Positions 44,068 to 53,187 are shown, numbered from the stretch's first letter. The stretch: DNA of 64,000 bases from Legionella fallonii LLAP-10 (GCF_000953135.1 NZ_LN614827.1:2943001-3007000), one strand, 5' to 3'. Numbers and translations are program-made. Notes: generated by a model from the letters alone, not told the origin.

Positions 44068-45541
44068 GATGTTCATCCCATACATACGCCTGATCTTTGA
44101 ATAAATGTAGTACCTCATCAGGTCCCCAAGCACCTGATGCGTAGCTATAAAGTGGAGCATGTTCCGCTTCCCAAGCCTCTTTTATGCTATCTATCCATAT
44201 CCAGGCTTGTTCTATTTCATCTCGACTGACAAATAAATATTGATTACCCAACATGATTTCTAGTAACAAACGTTCATAGGCATCAGGAATTCGATGCATA
44301 TTGAAAAGATGATTAAAGCTTAAATCTAGCCGGCCATCGCGCAATTGCATTCGTCTATCCAATCCTGGCATCTTATTAATAATCCTGACCTCAACCCCTT
44401 CATCAGGTTGCAAGCGAATAATTAATTGATTAGGAGAGAGCTCTTTCCCAATTGCAGAAAAAATATTATGCGGTTGTCGCTTAAAGTAAATGACGACTTC
44501 ACTTTGCTTTTTCGCCAGCCGTTTACCAGTTATTAAATAAAAGGGTACCCCTGACCAACGCCAATTATCAATAAACGCTTTAATTGCTACAAAAGTTTCC
44601 GTTTGAGAGCTTTGATTCGCCCCCTCTTCTTCTAGATAACCCGGGATTACTTTATCTTGTATAACATTCCCAGTATATTGAGCACGTATCGCATGTTCGT
44701 GGATATTATATTGGTCTATCATGCGTAACGATTTGAGCACCTTCAACTTTTCACTACGTATATTTTCCGCGGAAAGATCTCGAGGGGGCTCCATAGCTAC
44801 TAGGGAGAGTATTTGCAATATATGATTTTGCAACATATCTCTTACTTGCCCGGATTGATCATAATAATCCCATCGACCTTCAACCCCAATTTCTTCGGCA
44901 ACGGTGATTTTTACCTTATCAATACAGCTGTAATCCCAGTTTGATGAAAAAATTGAATTGGCGAACCGCAGCACTAAAAGATTTAGTACCGTTTCTTTAC
45001 CCAAATAATGATCGATACGATAAACCTGATCCTCTGTAAAATAACAAGCAACCCTATCATTAATTTCTCTTGAAGAAGGTAAATCCTTACCAATAGGTTT
45101 TTCCAATACCAAGCACGCAGGTTGTTTATTTAAACCAATAGAAGATAGACCTAAGCAAACCTGAGCATATAACGCAGGAGGAATTGCAAAGTAAGAGATA
45201 GTTCTTCTCGTGTCTGGATAAACATAATCAATTAATTTTTGATAATCACCGGAGCAAGTTAAATCCATCTTACAGTATGCCATTTTGGCAATAAAACGTA
45301 GCCATACGTTTTCTTCAATTGCCTCTGTTAAGAATTTTTGTACTTTCTTTTTAATTAGCTCAAGGTATGCCAAGAGAGATAAATCATCACGAGCACAACC
45401 GATAATCTGGGTCTCTGGATGTAAAAGATTGGCCTGTTCTAAATGATATAAAGCAGGCAATAACTTACGGCAAGATAGATCGCCTAAAGTGCCAAACAAA
45501 ATAAGATCGCAAGGATATTTGGAAACTGCATCATCAAGCAT
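44054..45541 (-). CDS. zwf: Glucose-6-phosphate 1-dehydrogenase
   Basis: Zwf oxidises glucose 6-phosphate to the lactone with NADP, the entry to this operon's pathway. The 495 residues show the N-terminal nucleotide-binding loop in the form ILFGTLGDLSCRKLLPALYHL (usually GASGDLA), ACLVLEKPIGKDL, the active-site RIDHYLGKETVLNLLVLRFAN, and VPFYLITGKRLAKKQSEVVIYFK. The ATG has AGGA six bases upstream. It is first in the six-gene minus-strand operon, so the promoter should be in the 248-bp gap at 45542-45789. Confidence 0.97.
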   Translation of the reverse strand: MLDDAVSKYPCDLILFGTLGDLSCRKLLPALYHLEQANLLHPETQIIGCARDDLSLLAYLELIKKKVQKFLTEAIEENVWLRFIAKMAYCKMDLTCSGDYQKLIDYVYPDTRRTISYFAIPPALYAQVCLGLSSIGLNKQPACLVLEKPIGKDLPSSREINDRVACYFTEDQVYRIDHYLGKETVLNLLVLRFANSIFSSNWDYSCIDKVKITVAEEIGVEGRWDYYDQSGQVRDMLQNHILQILSLVAMEPPRDLSAENIRSEKLKVLKSLRMIDQYNIHEHAIRAQYTGNVIQDKVIPGYLEEEGANQSSQTETFVAIKAFIDNWRWSGVPFYLITGKRLAKKQSEVVIYFKRQPHNIFSAIGKELSPNQLIIRLQPDEGVEVRIINKMPGLDRRMQLRDGRLDLSFNHLFNMHRIPDAYERLLLEIMLGNQYLFVSRDEIEQAWIWIDSIKEAWEAEHAPLYSYASGAWGPDEVLHLFKDQAYVWDEHHATT

Positions 45542-45789
45542 GTTTTATCCTAAAACATTCTATTATTGCATTAACTTCAATATCAATCGTCTGCTTTTGA
45601 AGTCCCTAAAAACAAGATCGATTTTACATGAGTCGAGATATCCGTCAATCAAAATTACACGCCCAAATTCCATTGAGTCTCTTCCAGCACTACAATGATG
45701 ACAGAGGTCTATTTAAATTTCTTTACTCATCATGTAAGGTACACCTTATCAACCAATACTTATCCCGACCTAATCTATAAAAAGCAACC

Positions 45790-47097
45790 ATGAATACCCC
45801 TTTTGAAAAAATAATTTCAACAATAATTTATCTGTGCATTTACAGCTTACTTTTTTATTTCTTGCAAACATCGCAACTGAGATCAGATTTTGCTTGCTTT
45901 TATTCCGCAGCAATAGCTTATGCGCAAGGAACTGATCCTTATATCAATTTAGTAGCCTCTTATATGGCAGTACCTGTAAAATTACCCGCCAATTTGAATC
46001 CCCCATTTTTCTTACCGCTATTAGTCCCATTAACTAACTTCAACTTCCACGTAGCCTCTTCTCTGTGGTTTTTATCTTCTCTTCTATTAGGCGCTATTGG
46101 TGCCTTGTTAAGTTTTAAGTTAAGCTTCCCTGAAGATTTCTTCAAAAAATATTGGCTTACTTTATTATTTATTTACTTAGGGATGTTCGCTACTTTGATC
46201 AATACGGGGATTGGCCAAATTGGTGGCATCTGTTCATTTTTTATTATCACAGGCTATTATTTTTATCTGCGAAAATATGATTACTTAGCAGGGACATTTT
46301 GGGGATTCATCATTGCGGTAAAACTATTCCCGGCCTTACTGTTCCTTTTTGTTCTCAACCAAAAGCGTTATAAAGTTTTTCTCATAATGATTCTCTGTTG
46401 CTTATTAGCATTCCTAATCCCCCTTTGGGATAAAGGCATGGATATTTACTCCATTTATTTTAATATGCTATCACGTGTTGCATGGTTTGGAGATAATTGG
46501 AATGCCTCTCTTTATGGTTTTCTTTTCCGTCTTTTTGTCGATTTAAAATCCCATCAAAGTACCTTATTTATCAAAATTATCTATCTTCCTCTATTTGGTA
46601 TTATATTACTTTGGTACATTCGCAAGATTCATTTATTTAGAAAAACTGCTAATAACAATCCAGCGGATCATAAAGAATTTTGTTTTACTCTGCTCATTAT
46701 GTTATTGCTAAGCCCTTTTGGCTGGCTTTATTATTTTTCTTTATTGATAATGCCTCTTACAATAATCTGGCAAGCACTCCTTCAAGAAAAAACAACCTCT
46801 ACTAAGATCCAAGCATTATGGGCATTGTGTTTAATACTAATAAACTTCCCTATAGGCTATGTTGAAGCAATCAATATGAGCTCACTTCTCTCCAAGGTAA
46901 GCGTCTATTCTATGAATTTTTATGGCCTTATTATAATTATTTATCTTTTTACTCGCCTAAATCCCTCCCCTCCCCCTATTGTATTAGATGCAGTAACGAG
47001 GAACAAAGAATATACCTATCCCATAATAGTGGCATTAGCTTTGGGCCTGTTTATTACTTTGTGCGTTATTATCATGCAAATAATTACCGCCAGTTAA
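45790..47097 (+). CDS. GT87-family-like polytopic membrane protein (DUF2029)
   Basis: This 435-residue protein has about ten hydrophobic segments. It resembles GT87/DUF2029 polyprenyl-phosphate-mannose-dependent glycosyltransferases: DFACFYSAAIAYAQGTDPY in the first extracytoplasmic loop carries the catalytic-type Asp and the Y-P-Y-like end, followed by NLNPPFFLPLLVPL and GQIGGICSFFIITGYYFY. The later IIAVKLFPALLFLFVLNQKRYK is also characteristic. Such enzymes add sugars to glycolipids or polymers outside the inner membrane. Donor and acceptor cannot be told. It stands alone in a repeat-bounded neighbourhood. Confidence 0.78.
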   Translation: MNTPFEKIISTIIYLCIYSLLFYFLQTSQLRSDFACFYSAAIAYAQGTDPYINLVASYMAVPVKLPANLNPPFFLPLLVPLTNFNFHVASSLWFLSSLLLGAIGALLSFKLSFPEDFFKKYWLTLLFIYLGMFATLINTGIGQIGGICSFFIITGYYFYLRKYDYLAGTFWGFIIAVKLFPALLFLFVLNQKRYKVFLIMILCCLLAFLIPLWDKGMDIYSIYFNMLSRVAWFGDNWNASLYGFLFRLFVDLKSHQSTLFIKIIYLPLFGIILLWYIRKIHLFRKTANNNPADHKEFCFTLLIMLLLSPFGWLYYFSLLIMPLTIIWQALLQEKTTSTKIQALWALCLILINFPIGYVEAINMSSLLSKVSVYSMNFYGLIIIIYLFTRLNPSPPPIVLDAVTRNKEYTYPIIVALALGLFITLCVIIMQIITAS

Positions 47098-47141
47098 TAC
47101 GAAACAAAGAACACCAACGTTGCAACTCTTTATGATTCTAA

Positions 47142-47252
47142 TAGACTTCGTTCCAAACTCGCAAATTGGAACTCAGAACCGCGGTGTACATGCAAGTACA
47201 TAAGGATTCGAACTCCGTATCGACGAAACAATTATCCCGGCAGTAGAGTTTT
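47142..47252. repeat. Degenerate TAGACTTC-type inverted-repeat element
   Basis: The left end TAGACTTCGTTCCAAAC and the interior (GGAACTCAGAACCGCGGTGTACATGC, then TACATAAGGATTCGAACTCCGTATCGACGAAACAATT) line up with the intact element at 55217-55364. The right terminal repeat is lost or heavily mutated, so this copy looks decayed. Confidence 0.65.
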
Positions 47253-47345
47253 AATGAATAAATTGCAAAACTCCAGTTTTATGCTATATCAAATACATAT
47301 ACGTTGATTCCCCGTGATAGGTAGAGATGTCGTTCACGGAGTATG

Positions 47346-47376
47346 CTTGAATCTTGATAGAAAATCAGATTCAAGC
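47346..47376. repeat. Hairpin of CTTGAATC / GATTCAAG
   Basis: CTTGAATCT and AGATTCAAG form a perfect 9-bp stem, extended by TGAT/ATC with one slipped base, directly before the full-length repeat element. It is likely part of a dispersed repeat or a transcription terminator. Confidence 0.5.
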
Positions 47377-47382
47377 CCAGAT

Positions 47383-47529
47383 TAGACTTCTTGCATAACC
47401 AGCAGATTTTGCTTGAGAGCAAGAAGCGAGCGTTTCGAGGAGCGGAGTTTACATACAAGTAACATGAACATCGGAGAAACACTCACAACGCAGCAATCGG
47501 ACAAAAACTGCGGTTATGCAAAAGTTCTA
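47383..47529. repeat. 147-bp inverted-repeat (MITE-like) element
   Basis: The ends TAGACTTCTTGCATAACC (47383-47400) and GGTTATGCAAAAGTTCTA (47512-47529) are inverted repeats matching at 15 of 18 positions. The interior includes GAGGAGCGGAGTTTACATAC and AAGTAACATGAACATCGGAG. Size, AT ends and lack of coding capacity fit a non-autonomous element. The interior differs from that of the element at 55217. Confidence 0.7.
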
Positions 47530-47590
47530 TTGAGCACTTACCAGCTAGATTTTGTCAGTAGACCCAATGGGACACTAAAAGGAGCAACAT

Positions 47591-47836
47591 ATGCTTAACA
47601 AGAGATTTTCTGAACGGCTTAATAAGGAATTAGATAGCATTGGTGTCCCAGAAACTACCGCTGAACGAATAGAAGTGTTGTCAAAACTTATTAAAATTCC
47701 TAGATTCAAAGCAGAAGCACTTCTGAATGGCAACACAAATCCCGATGAGGCCCTATTGAATACCTTAGCTCAGGAACTTGAAGTAAATGCTGATTGGCTA
47801 ATCGGTAAATCAGATTCCAAATCAGACTCACACTAA
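47591..47836 (+). CDS. Small helix-turn-helix-like protein
   Basis: This 81-residue protein has a helical pattern like the C-terminal half of XRE/phage-repressor-type domains: SERLNKELDSIGVPETTAERIEVLSKLIKIPRFKAEALLNG, then NPDEALLNTLAQELEVNADWLIGKSD. The phrase LAQELEVNADWLIG is typical of such regulators just after the DNA-binding helices. The ATG has AAAGGAG about 7 bases upstream. It ends 2 bases before the convergent rimK stop. Its targets are unknown. It might be a stand-alone remnant of a repressor or a small regulator. Confidence 0.65.
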   Translation: MLNKRFSERLNKELDSIGVPETTAERIEVLSKLIKIPRFKAEALLNGNTNPDEALLNTLAQELEVNADWLIGKSDSKSDSH

Positions 47837-47838
47837 AA

Positions 47839-48747
47839 CTAACCATGAAAACGGTGGTTAACGCTTATCGGCTTAGCGTTTTTCTCAATGTATTCAATTA
47901 TTTTTTTTGCAACATTCAAGCCAGTAGCTTTCTCAATACCTTCAAGACCAGGAGAGGAGTTAATTTCTAATACCAAAGGACCATGATTAGAACGAATCAA
48001 ATCAACCCCCGCAACCTTTAGCCCCATAGTTTTAGCTGCACTGACCGCTATAGCTCGCTCTTGAGGTGATAGTTTGACCTTTATTGCTTTACCACCTTGA
48101 TGAACATTCGCACGAAACTCGCCTTCTTTGGCCTGACGCTTCACAGCCGAAACGACTTTATCGCCAATGACGAAACACCGAATGTCAGTCCCTCTCGATT
48201 CCTCAATAAATTCCTGTACTAAAATATTGGTATGCATTTCTTTGAATGCATTAATAATACTAACCGCAGATTGGTGACTATCAGCAAGAATTACCCCCTT
48301 ACCTTGGGTTCCCTCTAGAAGTTTTATAACCAAAGGAGCACCACCGACCATATGGATCAAGTCCTCAGTATCATCTGGTGATTGTGCAAAACTCGTTAGC
48401 GGCATAGGAATGCCTTTCCGTGCAAGTAATTGTAATGAGCGAAATTTATCTCTAGAGCGAGAAATAGCAATAGACTCATTTAAAGTGTAGATCCCCATGG
48501 TCTCGAGATGACGGAGTACCGCAGTTCCATAAAAAGTATTAGAGGCACCAATTCTTGGTATAACCGCATCAAAATGAGGCAACGAAGCTCCTCCGCGGTA
48601 ATGAACCTTAGGATTAGATGCAGCAACATTCATATAACAATATAAAGGATTAATAATTTTAACCTCGTGGCCAGCAGCCTCTCCTTCCGCCTTTAAACGC
48701 TTATGCGAATACAAATGTGGATTAGTGGCTAATATTGCAATTTTCAT
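47839..48747 (-). CDS. rimK: RimK-family ATP-grasp alpha-L-glutamate ligase
   Basis: This is a RimK-like ligase that adds glutamate residues to protein C-termini (ribosomal S6 in E. coli). It has 302 residues from the ATG at 48747. It shows [72 protein letters not shown], the ATP-grasp region [21 protein letters not shown], and [26 protein letters not shown] with metal ligands. A TTG six codons upstream is in frame; GAGG lies 12 bases before the ATG, so the start is not certain. Confidence 0.92.
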   Translation of the reverse strand: MKIAILATNPHLYSHKRLKAEGEAAGHEVKIINPLYCYMNVAASNPKVHYRGGASLPHFDAVIPRIGASNTFYGTAVLRHLETMGIYTLNESIAISRSRDKFRSLQLLARKGIPMPLTSFAQSPDDTEDLIHMVGGAPLVIKLLEGTQGKGVILADSHQSAVSIINAFKEMHTNILVQEFIEESRGTDIRCFVIGDKVVSAVKRQAKEGEFRANVHQGGKAIKVKLSPQERAIAVSAAKTMGLKVAGVDLIRSNHGPLVLEINSSPGLEGIEKATGLNVAKKIIEYIEKNAKPISVNHRFHG

Positions 48748-48813
48748 GAATGAATGATTCCTCAATTATTTTTTCTCTTTTAAGTAAAGCCTAGTTTAAA
48801 AAATATAAAATCT

Positions 48814-48842
48814 CACCCTCTTTAATCAAATAAAGTAGGGTG
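48814..48842 (-). terminator. Rho-independent terminator of the cytochrome-oxidase assembly operon
   Basis: CACCCT and AGGGTG (48814-48819, 48837-48842) plus inner CTTTA/TAAAG form an 11-bp stem with one bulge and a 6-base loop. Read on the minus strand it is followed by AGATTTTATATTTTTT, a good U-tract. It lies upstream of rimK and would end transcription coming from sco. Confidence 0.65.
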
Positions 48843-49062
48843 CGTTTAGTAATTACTTTATCCTCTTTTATCATGACTACAACAAAAAGCCATCAAGTCA
48901 TAACGAGGAAGTCCCTTGTTATGCTCAAGATAAACAAGGCAAGCAATTACTAATTCTCAAAGCAACGTAAAAACGTTAAACATACGCCCCTTATTAAGAG
49001 ATAGCTCCAATAAAACTGCAATGAGTACAACTAAGATTTTGTTTACAAACTCGCTAAGCATG

Positions 49063-49152
49063 AGGCAAAAGCCACGATTTTTGGAAAGCACTTTACATAG
49101 TTTACACGCAAGTAAATGGGCAGTGAATCACAAAAAGTCGTGGATTTTGCCC
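49063..49152. repeat. 90-bp inverted-repeat element just past sco
   Basis: GGCAAAAGCCACGATTTTTG (49064-49083) and CAAAAAGTCGTGGATTTTGCC (49131-49151) are inverted repeats with two or three mismatches. The centre contains TTTACACGCAAGTAAATG, itself palindromic and similar to the TTTACATACAAGTAACATG core of the 47383 element. It probably belongs to a second family of dispersed palindromes and may also terminate the operon. Confidence 0.6.
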
Positions 49153-49181
49153 ATTTTTTATAGAATTTGCAATTCTAAATT

Positions 49182-49826
49182 CTAAGAAACTAACAACATA
49201 TAATCCTTTGCTAATAAATCTGCATGGTGCGGTGTAGTAAAAAATGCATTTAATTCACCTTGTGGATTAAATAACATTAAAGCACCACTGTGCTGCACAT
49301 CATAATTTTTAGGATCGGTGTTATCTTTATATGCTACTTTGCCATACGCAATACCCATCTCTCTGGTCATTAATTTAATAGCTTCTTCATTTCCTCTTGC
49401 GCCATAAAAAGTAGAATTGAAAGAGGTCACATAATGTCCTAGTTTCTCAAGAGTATCACGATCTGGATCTATAGATATCATCACTACATGGGGTAAATTT
49501 TTAACTTTTTTCTCTTCCAGAATTTTATACATTTTACTTATTTCTGCCATAGTCGTAGGGCAAAGATAACCACAATTAGTAAATCCAAAAAAAACTACAG
49601 TCCAATGCCCCTGTAAGCTTAAATTGTTAAATGGTTTTTGGTCTATTCCTGTCAAATTGAACTGATTCACTGTCCTAGGATTTTCAAGGTAAGTACCATG
49701 AAACTCAGCCACATCTATTTTTTTCTTGAAGTAAAAATGCTGTGACAAGAGCACACCACCCAATAATCCAGCAAGGGAGAAGAGAATGGCAGCAATTAAA
49801 GTAACTCTCTTTATTTTCACACTCAT
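49182..49826 (-). CDS. SCO1/SenC copper chaperone for cytochrome oxidase
   Basis: This membrane-anchored thioredoxin-fold protein delivers copper to the CuA centre of cytochrome c oxidase. The 214 residues have an N-terminal membrane anchor (about 7-28), the copper-binding GFTNCGYLCPTTMAEISKMY (CxxxC), MISIDPDRDTLEKLGHYVTSF, and the ligand-His region YDVQHSGALMLFNPQG. GGAG precedes the ATG. It ends the SURF1-to-sco operon, 9 bp after cyoE. Confidence 0.94.
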   Translation of the reverse strand: MSVKIKRVTLIAAILFSLAGLLGGVLLSQHFYFKKKIDVAEFHGTYLENPRTVNQFNLTGIDQKPFNNLSLQGHWTVVFFGFTNCGYLCPTTMAEISKMYKILEEKKVKNLPHVVMISIDPDRDTLEKLGHYVTSFNSTFYGARGNEEAIKLMTREMGIAYGKVAYKDNTDPKNYDVQHSGALMLFNPQGELNAFFTTPHHADLLAKDYMLLVS

Positions 49827-49835
49827 TTTATCTCC

Positions 49836-50720
49836 TTACAAATAATGATCTATTAAAAGGAATACAAATAAAGACATCAAATATACAATTGAAAATCTAA
49901 AAGTTTGCATTGCTACTACAGGTTTTTCAGTATGATATAAATTATGCGCCCAAAATAAAAATCTAAGTCCAAGACCTAAAGCTCCAGCCAAATAAAGCCA
50001 ACCACTCATACCAACTACAAACGGCAATACACTAACAACCAACAGTAAGATTGTATATAAATAAACATTCAATTTGGTGTATTGAATACCGTGAGTTACA
50101 GGTAACATGGGAATTTGAGCATCTTGATATTCTTCAAAGCGATAAATAGCCAAGGCCCAAAAATGAGGTGGAGTCCATGTAAAAATAATCAAAACCAATA
50201 GCAAAGCCTGCGGATCCAAATGATTAGTAACCGCAGTCCACCCCAATAATGGAGGTGCTGCTCCAGCTAAACCGCCAATCACAATATTTTGTGATGTAGC
50301 CCGTTTTAGATAACCAGTATAGACGCCAGCATAGCCAATTAAAGTCACAAAAGTAAGTAAGGCGGTTAATTGATTAACCAATACTGCTAAAATAGTTAAA
50401 CCTAAAGCCCCCATTATTAATGCAAACCATAAGGCTTGAATGACAGAAACTCTACCGTGAGCCACTGGTCTTTTTTTCGTGCGCGCCATAATGGAGTCAA
50501 TATGTCTGTCGACAAGATGATTTATAGCTGCAGCACTACCAGCACATAGACCAACACCGACCAAAGTAAAACTTATTAAAGATAAATTAATCCAACCCGG
50601 GGTTGCTAAATACATTCCAACCAGAACAGTTAGTAACATAAGTAAAACAACACGAGGCTTGCATAGCTCCACATAGTCACGCCAATCAACAGGTAATGGA
50701 GATACCATCTCAGTAGGCAT
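49836..50720 (-). CDS. cyoE: Protohaem IX farnesyltransferase (haem o synthase)
   Basis: This polytopic UbiA-family prenyltransferase farnesylates haem b to haem o. The 294 residues show LCKPRVVLLMLLTVLVG, the first Asp-rich motif NHLVDRHIDSIMARTKKRPVA, GYAGVYTGYLKRATSQNIVIGGLAGAAPPLLGWTAV, and PPHFWALAIYRFEEYQDAQIPMLPV. About nine membrane segments are visible. The start overlaps the ctaA end by 11 bases, and GGAGG precedes it. Confidence 0.96.
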   Translation of the reverse strand: MPTEMVSPLPVDWRDYVELCKPRVVLLMLLTVLVGMYLATPGWINLSLISFTLVGVGLCAGSAAAINHLVDRHIDSIMARTKKRPVAHGRVSVIQALWFALIMGALGLTILAVLVNQLTALLTFVTLIGYAGVYTGYLKRATSQNIVIGGLAGAAPPLLGWTAVTNHLDPQALLLVLIIFTWTPPHFWALAIYRFEEYQDAQIPMLPVTHGIQYTKLNVYLYTILLLVVSVLPFVVGMSGWLYLAGALGLGLRFLFWAHNLYHTEKPVVAMQTFRFSIVYLMSLFVFLLIDHYL

Positions 50721-51726
50721 GCTTCTGTCCTCCTCGCGTAAAATGCAGCATACTAAATATAACCGCTAGTAAAAGAGCCGCTATTCCATTATGAGCTACC
50801 GCTATTTTTATTGGTAATAGATAAATGACATTCAGCACACCTAATGCAAACTGAACTGTTACCAGAGCAGTGAGTAGCCAAGCAGCGCGCGTTAAATATT
50901 TTGAATTATTGTTCACTAAAATAAGCGCGCACAATGCCAATACATAACATGCCGTTATCACCGCTCCGATACGATGAATAAACTGAATACTGACTCTAAC
51001 ATCATTATCTAGAAGTCCGCCTTGATAATTAGCTCCAACTGGAGAAAACAAATTGAAGCCCTTAGCAAAATACAATTCAGGTAACCAAACCCCATTACAT
51101 GTAGGGAAGCCGATGCAAGAAATACCCGCATAATTGGAGCTGACCCATCCTCCCAATGCAATTTGTAAAAAAACGATAATCACCCCCAGCCGCAACCAAG
51201 GCCTCCATTGAGGTAAATCTTGTCCAACAAGGGTACTCATTTGTAATCGGAAACGACTCAAACATGCAAAAATTAATATTCCACCTAAAAGATGTCCCAT
51301 TACTACCACAGGTAACAATTTCAACGTTACTGTCCACATACCCAAAGCAGCCTGAAACACGACTAAGACAAGTAAAGCTAAAGGTAGATGCCAAGGCAGC
51401 TGGTGTCCCTGTAAACGCTTACGTAATACTGAAAAAGCGATAAAAAAGATCAATAAACCTAAAGTTCCTGCCACATAACGATGCGCCATTTCTGTCCATG
51501 CTTTCCTGGATTCTATAGGTATTTGTGGAAATGTTGATTGTGCTTCCTTTAATGCACCATCCGCGCTAGGAAGAACCATTTTACCATAACAACCCGGCCA
51601 ATCAGGACAACCTAATCCAGCATCAGTAAGGCGAGTATATGCACCCAGCATCACCACAAATAGGGCCAATAGTACGGCAATTGTTGCCGCAATACGTATT
51701 GAATTATTCTGCATTAACTTAGCCAC
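50710..51726 (-). CDS. ctaA: Haem A synthase (COX15/CtaA)
   Basis: CtaA converts haem o to haem a for aa3-type cytochrome oxidases. The 338 residues have about eight membrane segments: GAYTRLTDAGLGCPDWPGCYGKMV (the conserved cysteine loop), EMAHRYVAGTLGLLIF with a haem-ligand His, GGWVSSNYAGISCIGFPTCNG, IQFIHRIGAVITACYVLAL and VAHNGIAALLLAVIF. The start overlaps the preceding gene by 8 bases; a second Met (residue 5) is possible. Confidence 0.95.
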   Translation of the reverse strand: MAKLMQNNSIRIAATIAVLLALFVVMLGAYTRLTDAGLGCPDWPGCYGKMVLPSADGALKEAQSTFPQIPIESRKAWTEMAHRYVAGTLGLLIFFIAFSVLRKRLQGHQLPWHLPLALLVLVVFQAALGMWTVTLKLLPVVVMGHLLGGILIFACLSRFRLQMSTLVGQDLPQWRPWLRLGVIIVFLQIALGGWVSSNYAGISCIGFPTCNGVWLPELYFAKGFNLFSPVGANYQGGLLDNDVRVSIQFIHRIGAVITACYVLALCALILVNNNSKYLTRAAWLLTALVTVQFALGVLNVIYLLPIKIAVAHNGIAALLLAVIFSMLHFTRGGQKHAY

Positions 51727-52267
51727 TCTTCTTTTCAGTTGTATTAAGCAAAAGTTTTATATCCTTATAGACATCATCCGGATTCACTCCTGATCGATAA
51801 CTCATAACCAGAAAATTATCTGGGTTTGCTATAAAAATTTTTGATTCTGCAGATAAATCTTCTAATTTAGCCCTATCATCTTTGGATAACTCCGTCAGGT
51901 GAAAGTCCTGCTCTCTTAGCACTTTTTTCATCTTATCTGTTATTGAGGCGCTATTATCGCCCAGAATTAATTTTTGATCGACCAAATACAGCTTACGCCC
52001 TAAAGCTAAACGGACTCGCGCTAATACATTCAGTTGAGTTAAGCAATCCTGCTCACATGAGCCTGGACTCCAAAAAATAATTTGCCATTTGGCCTGTGCA
52101 TTTAACGAGCCCAACTCTACTGGAGGGGTCAATAAGGTTCCCTTATTCACTTTTGTAGAGCTTAACCATGTTGGATGCTGATAAAATAAATAAGCAGCTA
52201 CACCAGGAGCCGCAAACATTATGGCTAACAGCAATAAAGTATAATATTTAGTTACTTGTTTCTTCAT
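51719..52267 (-). CDS. Thioredoxin-like membrane-anchored protein of the cytochrome oxidase assembly cluster
   Basis: This 182-residue protein has one N-terminal membrane segment (about 9-28) and an extracytoplasmic domain beginning AKWQIIFWSPGSCEQDCLTQLNVLARVRLALGRK. The C-x3-C pair is at about 72 and 76. The layout matches the uncharacterised protein usually found between SURF1 and ctaA in gammaproteobacteria. A SCO-like copper or redox role in oxidase assembly is plausible but unproven. It overlaps SURF1 upstream by 20 bases and ctaA downstream by 8. Confidence 0.8.
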   Translation of the reverse strand: MKKQVTKYYTLLLLAIMFAAPGVAAYLFYQHPTWLSSTKVNKGTLLTPPVELGSLNAQAKWQIIFWSPGSCEQDCLTQLNVLARVRLALGRKLYLVDQKLILGDNSASITDKMKKVLREQDFHLTELSKDDRAKLEDLSAESKIFIANPDNFLVMSYRSGVNPDDVYKDIKLLLNTTEKKSG

Positions 52268-52982
52268 TTTTTTTCTTTAGATTTAATGCCACAAATAGAA
52301 CTAGAACAGCAAATGCCATAACAAACCATTGCAGTGCATATGCTAAATGGCGTTGCGGAGGCATGGATACTATAGCCCATTCACGTACAAATCCATATGT
52401 ATCCTTCTTGTTGAGGCGAATAATAAACGGATAGACTTTTTTTTGCAAAATATGACTTAACATTTTTGTATCTAAAAGCTCAATGATAATTACTTTATTT
52501 TCCTTTTCCTCCATGCCAGGTCCCAAAATCCATTGTTTTTTGCTAGGAAAATAGGCACTTCCTTGTACTTCTATTAGTCCATCTGGAGATTGAGTTTCAG
52601 GAAAAGAACGTCGTGTGCTATCTCCTTGAACCCATCCTCTATCTACCATCACTACCGAACCGTCTGCAAGAAGTAAAGGAGAAAGAACATCATAACCAAA
52701 TTGATGTTGATGATGCTGATTATCCAGCAAAAAAATCGGCGCTAAATAGTTTCCCTGCAACTTCAACCGTTGATATTGCATGGGTTCTTTCTGAGAAAAA
52801 TCCCAGGAAATAGGTTGCTGCTTTGCTAACACGGCTTCTGCGGCAACCATTCTCGCTTTCTCATCTGATCGTTGTATTTGCCAAAAACCCAAGCGAATAA
52901 ATAACGAAATAAATACCATTGCAAGAATGGTCATTAACCAATTTGGGGTGAAACGAAAACTAAAACACGTTAAACTAGGCAT
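52248..52982 (-). CDS. SURF1-family cytochrome oxidase biogenesis protein
   Basis: SURF1 proteins help insert haem a into cytochrome oxidase. The 244 residues have the expected two terminal membrane segments (about 15-31 and 216-236) with a periplasmic domain between: GFWQIQRSDEKARM, LQGNYL with FLLDNQHHQHQFGYDVLSPLLLADGSVVMVDRGWVQGD, and the C-terminal REWAIVSMPPQRHLAYALQWFVMAFAVLVLF. It heads the five-gene assembly operon. The structural cox genes are not in the window. Confidence 0.93.
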   Translation of the reverse strand: MPSLTCFSFRFTPNWLMTILAMVFISLFIRLGFWQIQRSDEKARMVAAEAVLAKQQPISWDFSQKEPMQYQRLKLQGNYLAPIFLLDNQHHQHQFGYDVLSPLLLADGSVVMVDRGWVQGDSTRRSFPETQSPDGLIEVQGSAYFPSKKQWILGPGMEEKENKVIIIELLDTKMLSHILQKKVYPFIIRLNKKDTYGFVREWAIVSMPPQRHLAYALQWFVMAFAVLVLFVALNLKKKNEETSN

Positions 52983-53187
52983 CTTTTATTCATTGCTCTA
53001 TGGTTTGGCAGGGGCTGTTGACCGTCCTCTTGTATTAGCCGCAATGCACTGATTTTTTGTTCCTCGTCGCACATGTATTCTATGCATTGCTCTACGAAGC
53101 TCTAAAATCAAGGTATTTCGACTAAAGTTGACGAATTATTAGCTGTCCCAACTCCTGACTGAAAATAGCAATTGCGGAGTATACCAA

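Larger units (their letters stand above)
47098..47590. other. Repeat-rich gap between GT87-like gene and HTH-like gene
   Basis: This 493-bp gap contains one degenerate TAGACTTC element (47142-47252), a hairpin (47346-47376) and a full-length element (47383-47529), each listed. Short open frames inside these are created by the repeats and show no ribosome site or family similarity, so I do not call genes here. Confidence 0.7.
48748..49181. other. Gap between rimK and sco with hairpins and an inverted-repeat element
   Basis: This 434-bp gap holds the terminator hairpin at 48814-48842 and the repeat element at 49063-49152, both listed. No credible open frame lies between them. The rimK promoter is presumably close to 48760-48800. 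Confidence 0.6.

Noticed and set aside
45489..45698. 69-residue plus-strand open frame over the zwf start
   Set aside because: It is antisense to the zwf N-terminus and has no ribosome site.
47413..47598. Open frame within the repeat at 47383-47529
   Set aside because: It lies mostly inside the MITE-like element and runs into the start of the HTH-like gene; composition and lack of a ribosome site argue against a gene.
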